This document shows, one piece after another, positions 27,021 through 34,331 of a DNA stretch of 64,000 bases. The stretch is from JAZKDW01 sp040387375 (GTDB taxonomy: Bacteria > Pseudomonadota > Gammaproteobacteria > Burkholderiales > Burkholderiaceae_D). The notes under the pieces were generated by a model, which saw only the letters and a list, made by a program, of their open reading frames with translations, was not told the DNA's origin and did not search any database. Where the stretch lies: assembly GCA_040387375.1 (NCBI GenBank), contig JAZKDW010000010.1, positions 1-64,000 of the forward strand, in the 5' to 3' direction. Position numbers and translations under genes: made by a program. Position 1 is the first letter of the stretch, and each line of letters opens with the position of its first letter.

Positions 27021-27269
27021 GGGATCCCCTTTGTCATCGAGCAGACGGACATGCTCGTCACCTTGCCCGAACGGCTGGCTGACCTGCTTGAGGGTCAAGG
27101 CAGCTTCCGCAGCTTGCCCTTGCCATTTCACACTCCCGGATTTGTCATCAAGCAGCATTGGCATGAGCGGTATCACTACGAACCAGGCAATCGGTGGCTG
27201 CGGCGGACGATCTCGGATTTGCTGTCGGATACAACGGCGGACGACATCGGCGCAGGGAAGAAAAAATAA
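27018..27269 (+). pseudogene. C-terminal remnant of a LysR-type regulator
   Basis: The frame gives IPFVIEQTDMLVTLPERLAD, then LPLPFHTPGFVIKQHWHERYHYEPGNRWLRR, matching the last ~80 residues of LysR effector domains (TLP.RLA..., LPLPF.LP.F...WHER...DP.H.WLR). There is no helix-turn-helix or N-terminal effector half upstream. It abuts the FAA-hydrolase remnant on the opposite strand, so a deletion or rearrangement joined the two. Confidence 0.75.
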
Positions 27270-27611
27270 TGGTCACCGGAGAGATGATGAACTGCTGCAT
27301 CATAAAAAAGTTGGAACTTTTTAAAAAAATGATGCTCTACATCAACAGATTAAAATTTACCCGCCGCGCGGCGCCTGCCGGCAGCGGACAAAAAACGAAA
27401 AAAAGCCTTGACGGCCTGCCTCCTCACTCTCCCTGGTGCGGAGATGCTTGCGCTTTCCGTTTGTAAGACAAACTCCTACAAATAAGTACGCATACTTCTG
27501 ACGGAAAATACAGCACACGCCCTCTATCCGCATTTCGATCTCCACCTCAGAATGTGCACTATGGACAAAGCCCGCAACGGGCCCGCAAATCACACGGACA
27601 AGGGTTGAACA
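27270..27611 (+). other. AT-rich upstream region of flhDC
   Basis: No gene. The first half is AT-rich (for example 27301-27357), as expected for a regulated promoter region. A dyad AAGTACGCATACTT lies at 27484-27497, ~120 bases before flhD. No convincing -35/-10 pair could be assigned. Confidence 0.4.
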
Positions 27612-27929
27612 GTGAACACGAACGATATGATGGCTGAAATTCGCGATGCCAATCTCGGATACCTGATGCTTGCGCAGCAAATGATCCGATCCGATAAGCC
27701 GACCGCCATTTTCCGCCTCGGGATCAGCCTGGAAATCGCAGAGCTGCTGGAAAAATTAAGCAATGCGCAGCTGCTGAAGCTGGCCAGCGCCAACATGATG
27801 CTGGCCCGCTTCCGCTTCGATGATGGCGCGATCCTCGGCATGTTGACCGACCATGGCAAAGACTTTGCGCTGGCGCGTTCGCATGCCGCGATTGTCATGG
27901 CAGGGCAAGCAGTCGAAACAATTGCCTGA
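27612..27929 (+). CDS. flhD: Flagellar master regulator subunit FlhD
   Basis: FlhD combines with FlhC (FlhD4C2) to activate class II flagellar promoters. The 105 residues include IRDANLGYLMLAQQMIRSDK and LSNAQLLKLASANMMLARFRFDD, the family core. It starts with GTG at 27612, preceded by AAGGG. flhC follows 11 bases later. Use of flhDC instead of FleQ/FlrA as master regulator fits an enterobacterial/betaproteobacterial-type cascade. Confidence 0.95.
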   Translation: MNTNDMMAEIRDANLGYLMLAQQMIRSDKPTAIFRLGISLEIAELLEKLSNAQLLKLASANMMLARFRFDDGAILGMLTDHGKDFALARSHAAIVMAGQAVETIA

Positions 27930-27940
27930 GCGCGCCGCCG

Positions 27941-28540
27941 ATGATCGTCCAGGAAAAAGAAAAGCGTCAGGCGTCCAGGAAAAGCGTGGTCGCGGAATCC
28001 CGTGAAATTCAGCTCGCGATTGAACTGATCAACCTGGGTGCGCGCCTGCAGCTGCTCGAGTCCGAAACGTCGCTCTCGCGCGAGCGGCTGCTGAAGCTGT
28101 ACAAGGAACTCAAGGGCGTGTCGCCGCCGAAGGGCATGCTGCCGTTTTCGCTGGACTGGTTTATTACCTGGCAGCCCAATATTCACGCGTCCGTCTTCAT
28201 GAGCATTCACAAGTATCTGCTTGCGCATGCCCGGATTGGCGGCATAGAGGCAGTGCTGAAGGCTTATAAACTCTACCTCGAACAGATGCGGCCCGCGCCG
28301 GATGAAGAGCCGGTGCTGTCGCTGACACGCGCATGGACCCTGGTGCGCTTCTTCAACAGCAGGATGCTGATGACCGCAGCCTGCTGCGCATGCGGCGGCG
28401 AGTTTGTTGTCAATCGGCTTGATCTTAACACCAACTATGTCTGCGGCTTGTGCCACATGCCGTCGAGGGCAGGCAAGACCAGGAAGGCGAGGGAAGAAGC
28501 CAGCGCAGGCGCGTCACAGCCGCCGCAGTCCCTCACCTGA
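27941..28540 (+). CDS. flhC: Flagellar master regulator subunit FlhC
   Basis: The 199-residue DNA-binding partner of FlhD. Its zinc-binding cysteines are in CCACGGEF and YVCGLCHMP near the C-terminus. LINLGARLQLLESETSLSRERL and SLDWFITWQPNIHASVF are conserved FlhC segments. The C-terminal tail after the zinc site is Ala/Ser/Lys-rich and probably disordered. Confidence 0.95.
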   Translation: MIVQEKEKRQASRKSVVAESREIQLAIELINLGARLQLLESETSLSRERLLKLYKELKGVSPPKGMLPFSLDWFITWQPNIHASVFMSIHKYLLAHARIGGIEAVLKAYKLYLEQMRPAPDEEPVLSLTRAWTLVRFFNSRMLMTAACCACGGEFVVNRLDLNTNYVCGLCHMPSRAGKTRKAREEASAGASQPPQSLT

Positions 28541-28592
28541 TACGTCAACCCATCCGGCTTCGGAGAAACGCAAATTTCCATCTGACGTCCAG

Positions 28593-28619
28593 TAAAGTTT
28601 TCGCGCTGCCTGCCGTAAC
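28593..28619 (+). promoter_or_regulatory. Sigma-28 (FliA) promoter for motAB
   Basis: TAAAGTTT-N11-GCCGTAAC matches the FliA consensus TAAAGTTT-N11-GCCGATAA: the -35 is perfect, the spacing exact, and the -10 keeps GCCG. It lies ~105 bases before the motA start, making motAB a class III operon. Confidence 0.75.
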
Positions 28620-28724
28620 CTGAATGAAAGCCGTCGCACAAAATGTGCGCGGCCATTTGCCGCCGCACGGGGCTTGTTCCCCGGCTGGCGGATTGAAAAG
28701 GCCGGTAATCTGGAGTGAGCGAAT

Positions 28725-29585
28725 TTGTTAGTCATCCTTGGATATGTCGTAGTCCTGCTGTCGGTCTTTGGCGGTTTTGCGCTGGCCGGAGGGCATCTGG
28801 CGGCGCTGATACAGCCGGTCGAGTTCCTGATGATCGGCGGCGCTGCGGTGGGCGCTTTTTTGGTTGGCAATAATCTGGCCGCGCTGAAAGCGACGATGAA
28901 AGCGCTGCCCAGTGTCTTCAAGGGCGCGCGTTACACCAAGGCGCTGTACATGGAGCTGATGACCCTGCTGTTTGAAATCCTGACCAAGGTGCGCAAGGAA
29001 GGGCTGATGTCGATTGAAGGAGAAATCGAAAAGCCGGAAGAAAGTCCGATCTTCAGCAAATATCCGAGCGTGATGAGCGATCCGCACACGCTCGAATTCA
29101 TCACCGATTATCTGCGCCTCATGGTGTCCGGGAACATGGATGCGTTTCAGATTGAAAATCTGATGGACAACGAGATAGAGACCCATCACAGCGAAGGTGA
29201 AGTGCCGGTGCATTGCATCGCCAAGATCGGCGATGCAATGCCGGCGTTCGGTATTGTGGCGGCGGTGATGGGTGTCGTGCACACGATGGAGTCGGTCGGT
29301 TTGCCGCCGGCAGAACTGGGCGCGCTGATCGCCCATGCGCTGGTGGGAACTTTCCTCGGGATTTTGCTTTCGTATGGGTTTGTCGGGCCGCTGTCGACCC
29401 TGCTGGAGCAGAAGCTGAACGAATCCTCGAAGATGCTCCAGTGCGTCAAGGTGACTCTGGTAGCGAGCCTGAACGGTTATGCGCCGGTGCTGGCAGTCGA
29501 GTTCGGCCGCAAGGTCCTGTTCTCGACGGAGCGTCCGTCGTTCATCGAACTCGAATCGCATATCAGGAAATCCAGGTCGCGATAA
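28725..29585 (+). CDS. motA: Flagellar stator protein MotA
   Basis: A 286-residue proton-channel stator subunit, first of two stator sets in the window. It starts with TTG at 28725 (LVILGYVVVLLSVFGGFALAG), with GGAG ~10 bases upstream. Other landmarks are PVEFLMIGGAAVGAFLVGNN, the cytoplasmic loop with charged residues that contact FliG, and IAKIGDAMPAFGIVAAVMGVVHTM for the paired membrane helices. motB follows 59 bases later. Confidence 0.95.
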   Translation: MLVILGYVVVLLSVFGGFALAGGHLAALIQPVEFLMIGGAAVGAFLVGNNLAALKATMKALPSVFKGARYTKALYMELMTLLFEILTKVRKEGLMSIEGEIEKPEESPIFSKYPSVMSDPHTLEFITDYLRLMVSGNMDAFQIENLMDNEIETHHSEGEVPVHCIAKIGDAMPAFGIVAAVMGVVHTMESVGLPPAELGALIAHALVGTFLGILLSYGFVGPLSTLLEQKLNESSKMLQCVKVTLVASLNGYAPVLAVEFGRKVLFSTERPSFIELESHIRKSRSR

Positions 29586-29644
29586 CAGGCCGAAAGCGCA
29601 GGCCGAAACAAATTATTCAAGAAACCACCTGAGCGACTACCCAC

Positions 29645-30526
29645 ATGGCCGAAGAAGAGCGCCGTCCGATCATCATCAAGCGCATCCGGAAAACCCGCGC
29701 CGCGCATTCCGGCGGCACGTGGAAGATCGCCTACGCCGATTTCGTGACGGCGATGATGGCGTTTTTCCTGTTGATGTGGCTTATCGGCTCGACCGATAAA
29801 GGCACACTCAAGGGCATTGAGGAATACTTCAAGACGCCGCTCAAGGTTGCGCTGGCAGGCGGTGCGAATAGCGGCGATCGGGTGAGTGTCATCCCGGGCG
29901 GCGGCCGGGACCCGAGCGAAAAGGATGGCCAGGTCAGGAAGGAGCCGCAGGAGCAGTCGGAGATGGCGCGTCTGAAAGCGCTGAAGGCGCGTATAGAAAC
30001 CGGCATCGAAACCCTGCCGGCGCTGAAGGCATTCAAGAAGCAGTTATTAATCGACATCACGACCGAGGGTTTGCGCATCCAGATCGTCGATGAAAAAAAC
30101 CGGCCGATGTTTGCGCTGGCGCGCGCCGACCTGGAGCCCTACGCGAGGTCCATCCTGCATGAGCTGGGGCGCATGCTTAATGACATGCCGAACAAGATCA
30201 GCCTCTCCGGGCACACCGATGCCACGCCTTACACGAGCGGCGAGAAGGGTTACAGCAATTGGGAGTTGTCCGCGGACCGTGCGGGCGCGTCGCGCCGGGC
30301 GCTGGTGGCTGGCGGCATGGATGACACCAAGGTACTGCGGGTGGTCGGTTTGTCATCGGCGGTCCTGCTCGACACGCAGGATCCGGTCAATCCGATCAAC
30401 CGCCGCATCAGCATCATCCTGATGACCGGCAAAGCCGAGGAAGCGGCGCTCAATGAAGGCAAGACAGTCGCCGCGGCCAGGGACTCGTCGGCCAAACCAG
30501 TGTCTGCCGGCGCAACAACCAGGTAA
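29645..30526 (+). CDS. motB: Flagellar stator protein MotB
   Basis: A 293-residue stator anchor. The N-terminal membrane helix contains the essential aspartate in YADFVTAMMAFFLLMWLIGS. The OmpA-like peptidoglycan-binding domain carries LSGHTDATPY and NWELSADRAGASRRAL. The plug/linker region at ~50-120 is charged and Gly-rich. The downstream genes are a histidine kinase pair rather than the usual cheA/cheW. Confidence 0.95.
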   Translation: MAEEERRPIIIKRIRKTRAAHSGGTWKIAYADFVTAMMAFFLLMWLIGSTDKGTLKGIEEYFKTPLKVALAGGANSGDRVSVIPGGGRDPSEKDGQVRKEPQEQSEMARLKALKARIETGIETLPALKAFKKQLLIDITTEGLRIQIVDEKNRPMFALARADLEPYARSILHELGRMLNDMPNKISLSGHTDATPYTSGEKGYSNWELSADRAGASRRALVAGGMDDTKVLRVVGLSSAVLLDTQDPVNPINRRISIILMTGKAEEAALNEGKTVAAARDSSAKPVSAGATTR

Positions 30527-30594
30527 CTTATGCATGCGCAGCCGCTATAATCCTTCCCGGCTGACGCGACAAAGAATAAAGGTAAATAATTGGC

Positions 30595-32019
30595 ATGATG
30601 CGTGAACGGATGCAGACGGTTTTCAGCGAAATTTATCTGGTCGATGGCGATACCTTGCGTTTTGTGCAAGTCAATGATGCGGCGTGTGAGAATCTGCAGT
30701 ACGAAGCGCATGAGCTGACCGGCATGTCGCCTGCGAGCATTGCCCGCAACGTTGACCAGAAGACGATCGAGCGCATGCTCCAGCCGCTGCGCAACGGGCA
30801 AAAATCGCAGGTCGCCCTCGATCTCATCCATGTGCGCAAGGACGGCAGCTCCTATCCGGTCGAACTCCAGTTGTTCCGCTGCACGTCGGGATCGTCGCCG
30901 GTTTTCATCGCCCTCGGCAATGACGTCAGCACGCGCCAGGAATCGGCCGATGCCGCATCGCGCATCGAGTCGCGTCTGCACAAAATTCTGTCGCAAGTGC
31001 CGGGCCTGGTTTACCAATTCCGCCTGCAGCGCGACGGCCTGGTCTCGTTTCCTTTCCTGAGCGAAGCCTGCCTCGCCTTGCTGGGCCTGACTGGAAACCA
31101 GTTGCGCGCCGACCCGGCGCAATTCCTTGCGCTCATCCTGCCGGAGCACCGGGAACACTACCTCGAATCGATGGCCGTTTCCGCCGCCAAGCTCAGCGCC
31201 TGGAACTGGGAGGGCCGGATCTGGGTCCGCGGATGGGAAGACATGAAATGGATCAATCTTCGCGCAAGCCCGCAGGCGCTGGTTGACGGCAGCGTGCAGT
31301 GGGAGGGGATCATGACCAACATCACGCAGAGCAAACTGGAAGCCGCCGAACTGGCGCGCTCGCGTACCCGGCTGGCCGAACTGTCCGCGCATGTGGAAAC
31401 CGTGAAGGAACAGGAGCGCATGCGTATCGCGCGGGAGATCCACGATGACCTGGGCGGCAACCTGACCGCCATCAAGATGTCGCTGGCTCTGTTGACGCGC
31501 AAGCTGCCCGCCGCCGAGCCGGCGCTGACCGAAAAAGCGCTGTATATCGACGCCCTGGTCGACCGCAGCATTGATGCGGTCAGCCGCATCGCCGAGGATC
31601 TGCGGCCCGGCCTGCTTGACGTTGGCCTGGTGGCTGCGATCGACTGGCAAAAAAAGGAATTCGAGAAGCAGCTCGGCATCCGATGCGAGTTTTCCTCGAA
31701 CCGTGAAAACATTACCTTGCACCTTGATCAGGCCACCGCGCTGTTCCGCATTTTCCAGGAGGCGCTGACCAATGTAGGCAAACATGCGCAGGCCAGTCAG
31801 GTTGTCGTGCGGCTGGTGTGCACAAACCGCAGCGTCCTGCTCGAGATCGCCGATAATGGGCTTGGTTTTACCGCGGCGGATCGCTTCAAGCCGAACTCGT
31901 TTGGCATACGCGGCATGGAAGAACGCGCGGTCGCGATGCGAGGAAAACTGACGATCAGCATTGCGCCGGAGGGCGGCAGTGTGGTGGCCGTCAGGATTCC
32001 GCTGCGCCCGATGAACTGA
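30595..32019 (+). CDS. PAS-domain sensor histidine kinase, NarX/DegS type
   Basis: A 474-residue cytoplasmic kinase without membrane segments. Two PAS domains (~8-115 and ~125-245) precede a HisKA_3 dimerisation domain whose phosphoacceptor is in RIAREIHDDLGGNLTAIK. The HATPase has FQEALTNVGKHAQAS and ADNGLGF. This class phosphorylates NarL-type regulators, and one follows 63 bases downstream. Its place between motB and flhB suggests it senses an internal redox or small-molecule cue connected with motility. A TATAAT at 30546 lacks a clear -35. Confidence 0.9.
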   Translation: MMRERMQTVFSEIYLVDGDTLRFVQVNDAACENLQYEAHELTGMSPASIARNVDQKTIERMLQPLRNGQKSQVALDLIHVRKDGSSYPVELQLFRCTSGSSPVFIALGNDVSTRQESADAASRIESRLHKILSQVPGLVYQFRLQRDGLVSFPFLSEACLALLGLTGNQLRADPAQFLALILPEHREHYLESMAVSAAKLSAWNWEGRIWVRGWEDMKWINLRASPQALVDGSVQWEGIMTNITQSKLEAAELARSRTRLAELSAHVETVKEQERMRIAREIHDDLGGNLTAIKMSLALLTRKLPAAEPALTEKALYIDALVDRSIDAVSRIAEDLRPGLLDVGLVAAIDWQKKEFEKQLGIRCEFSSNRENITLHLDQATALFRIFQEALTNVGKHAQASQVVVRLVCTNRSVLLEIADNGLGFTAADRFKPNSFGIRGMEERAVAMRGKLTISIAPEGGSVVAVRIPLRPMN

Positions 32020-32082
32020 TGTAACCAGGTAATTTGCAGGTCCGCGCCCGCTGTGGCGGCGAATTGGATATCCATTGATCTC

Positions 32083-32730
32083 ATGACAAAAAAGAAATTG
32101 CTGCGAGTGCTGATCGCGGACGATCATGCCATCGTGCGTGAAGGACTCAAACAGATCCTGGCTGACACGGACGACATCGTGGTGGCCGGCGAGGCGGAAA
32201 ACGGCAACGATGCCACCAGGCTGTGCCGCGAGGTGCATGGGGACGTGCTGCTGCTCGACATTTCCCTGCCGGACCGCAGCGGCATCGATGTGCTGAAACA
32301 GATCCGCAATGAATTCCCGAAGCTCGCGACACTGATGCTGTCGATGCATCGCGAAGACCAGTATGCGATCCGCTCGCTCAAGGCTGGCGCCGCGGGTTAT
32401 CTCAGCAAGCAGAGCGCGCCGGCGGAACTGGTGGGCGCGATCCGCCAGGTCGCGGCGGGGAAAAAATACATCAGCCCGGCGGTGGCGCAGGAACTCGCCA
32501 ACCAGGTCGGCGATGAACGCGAGGTGCAGCCGCATGAAACGCTGTCAGACCGCGAATACCAGACGCTGACGATGATCGCCTCCGGCAAGTCGGTCAGCGA
32601 AATCGCGGCCGAACTGACACTCTCGGTCAAGACCATCAGCATGTACCGCTCGCGTCTGCTGCAGAAGATGGGCATGCGGCACAACGCCGAACTGACGCAT
32701 TACGCGATAAAAAACCTGTTGGTGGAATAA
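32083..32730 (+). CDS. NarL/FixJ-type response regulator
   Basis: A 215-residue regulator. The receiver begins LRVLIADDHAIVREG with phosphoacceptor D59 (DVLLLDISLPDRSG) and lysine in YLSKQSAPAEL. The LuxR-type helix-turn-helix is LSDREYQTLTMIASGKSVSEIAAELTLSVKTISMYRSRLLQKMG. The ATG at 32083 (MTKKKLLRVL) is preferred over 32053, since upstream residues fall outside the receiver. It forms a pair with the preceding kinase; targets are unknown. Confidence 0.92.
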   Translation: MTKKKLLRVLIADDHAIVREGLKQILADTDDIVVAGEAENGNDATRLCREVHGDVLLLDISLPDRSGIDVLKQIRNEFPKLATLMLSMHREDQYAIRSLKAGAAGYLSKQSAPAELVGAIRQVAAGKKYISPAVAQELANQVGDEREVQPHETLSDREYQTLTMIASGKSVSEIAAELTLSVKTISMYRSRLLQKMGMRHNAELTHYAIKNLLVE

Positions 32731-32737
32731 GTACCCG

Positions 32738-33005
32738 CTTCGAACTCGGGAACGTGCCGGAGATGACGTGGATACAGTTATCGAGGTCAGGCCTGGTGGG
32801 ATCGGCATGAAGACATCGTGATGCAAGCTCAGCCTGGATTCCCGCGTTCGCGGGAATGACGGTAGTGATAGTGGAGATCGACCCAATTACTACCGTCATT
32901 CCCGCGCAGGGTGAAGCAGGGGTTTCGTGAGGCATTGCCTCACGCCTGCGTAACGGCACAGGCTTACAAGCTTGTGCGCGCGCTGCAAGCGGGAATCCAT
33001 AACCC
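32738..33005. repeat. dRS3-like composite repeat, copy 2, with nested insertion
   Basis: 32738-32850 repeats 3153-3260. It continues into ATTCCCGCGTTCGCGGGAAT and a second pair of arms starting GTCATTCCCGCGCA. That second palindrome is interrupted by the 84-nt module (32908-32991) and resumes as CGGGAATCCATAACCCGC. Uninterrupted palindromes at 45765-46016 show the original form. Confidence 0.7.
32908..32991. repeat. 84-nt two-hairpin module, copy 2
   Basis: It matches 22401-22484 at 45 of the first 48 positions and all of the last 14. The central 22 nt (32956-32977, GCACAGGCTT then ACAAGCTTGTGC) differ widely from copy 1 yet still form a hairpin (nine Watson-Crick pairs and one G-U). Confidence 0.7.
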
Positions 33006-33173
33006 GCTAGCACGGGAAGAACGCCGATAGCCCAAGCTCGCTGAGCTTGGTCCCTGCCAGGCCCCTCACGAAGAAGGGGCGGTTTACACACCTGTTCCGC
33101 CGATGGCGGCGCGCCATTCTCCCTAATAATCGACCCTGATTGGCCCATAGCGCCATGCCAACAGGAGTCGGCG

Positions 33174-34331
33174 ATGGCCGAAGACAGCGATCTCGAAAAA
33201 ACAGAACCAGCATCGGCACGGCGCCTTGAACAGGCGCGCGAGGAAGGCGATGTGCCGCGCTCTCGCGAACTGGCTACCTGTACATTGCTGCTGGCGGCTG
33301 GCGGCGGTTTCTGGTTCATGGGCGACAGCCTGGTACGCCAACTCAACCGGGTGCTGGTGTCGGGCCTGACGTTCGAACGTGCGCAGGCCTTCGATTCCGA
33401 TCTGCTGCTGGCGCGTCTTGCCGGCAGTCTCGGCGGCGTGCTGTTGGCGCTGGCGCCGCTGGCCGTGCTGCTGATACTGGTGGCGCTGGCGTCGCCGCTG
33501 CTGATCGGCGGCTGGCTGTTCAGCGCGCAGTCGCTGCAGCCGAAATTCGAGCGCATGAATCCGCTCAAGGGACTGGGCAACATGGTGTCGATGCGCGCCC
33601 TGACGGAACTCGCCAAGGCGATCGCCAAGACGATCCTGGTCGGCAGCATCGCCTGGATGGTGATATCGAGCCAGATCGACGAGGTGCTCGAGCTCAGCGT
33701 CGAACCCCTGGCCACCGGCATAACCCATCTGGGCGAGCTGATGCTGGTCAGCTTTCTCTCGATCGTCAGCGCGCTGATCCTGATCGCGCTGGTCGATGCG
33801 CCTTACCAGATGTGGCAGTACGCGAACAAACTCAAGATGACAAAACAGGAAGTGCGCCAGGAAAGCAAGGAGTCCGACGGCAACCCGGAAATCAAGGCCA
33901 AGATCCGCGCGCAGCAACGCGAGATGGCGCGCCGCCGCATGATGTCCGAAGTGCCCGGCGCCGATGTCGTGATCACCAATCCTACCCATTATGCGGTCGC
34001 GCTCAAGTATGCCGATGGCGCGATGCGGGCGCCGAAAGTGGTGGCCAAGGGCGCTGATGAGGTGGCGGCGCGGATACGCGAAATCGCCGGCGCCAGCGCG
34101 GTGCCGCTGCTGGAAGCGCCGGCGCTGGCGCGCGCGCTGTACCGGCATGCGGAACTGGGCGACGAGATTCCGGAAGCGCTGTACACCGCGGTGGCCGAAG
34201 TGCTGGCCTACGTATTCCAGCTGCGGACCTTTGGCGAGCACGGCGGCACGCGTCCGCAAGCGCCGCGCGAAGTGGCGGTGCCGCCTGAATTCGATCCGCT
34301 CAACCAGGCCAGCGCCGGGCAGAGCGCATGA
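33174..34331 (+). CDS. flhB: Flagellar type III export protein FlhB
   Basis: A 385-residue export-gate protein that controls the rod/hook-to-filament substrate switch. It has four hydrophobic segments in the first ~210 residues, then a cytoplasmic domain with the autocleavage site VVITNPTHYAVALKY (Asn-Pro-Thr-His intact). The N-terminus MAEDSDLEKTEPASARRLEQAREEG is typical. The last four bases overlap flhA. It begins the flhBAFG-fliA-motCD transcript. Confidence 0.97.
   Translation: MAEDSDLEKTEPASARRLEQAREEGDVPRSRELATCTLLLAAGGGFWFMGDSLVRQLNRVLVSGLTFERAQAFDSDLLLARLAGSLGGVLLALAPLAVLLILVALASPLLIGGWLFSAQSLQPKFERMNPLKGLGNMVSMRALTELAKAIAKTILVGSIAWMVISSQIDEVLELSVEPLATGITHLGELMLVSFLSIVSALILIALVDAPYQMWQYANKLKMTKQEVRQESKESDGNPEIKAKIRAQQREMARRRMMSEVPGADVVITNPTHYAVALKYADGAMRAPKVVAKGADEVAARIREIAGASAVPLLEAPALARALYRHAELGDEIPEALYTAVAEVLAYVFQLRTFGEHGGTRPQAPREVAVPPEFDPLNQASAGQSA

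Larger units (their letters stand above)
32731..33173. other. Intergenic region with composite repeats upstream of flhB
   Basis: No gene is supported. The stretch holds a second copy of the composite repeat with a nested 84-nt module, then ~160 bases of unique sequence leading to flhB. CAGGAG at ~33161-33166 is the flhB ribosome site. No sigma-28 or sigma-54 promoter was recognised before flhB. Confidence 0.6.

Noticed and set aside
30546..30551. TATAAT before the PAS kinase as a promoter
   Set aside because: No acceptable -35 hexamer 16-18 bases upstream; mentioned only in the gene entry.
30250..32535. 761-codon minus-strand frame opposite motB and the kinase/regulator pair
   Set aside because: His/Arg/Gln-rich shadow translation; the plus-strand genes are fully recognisable.
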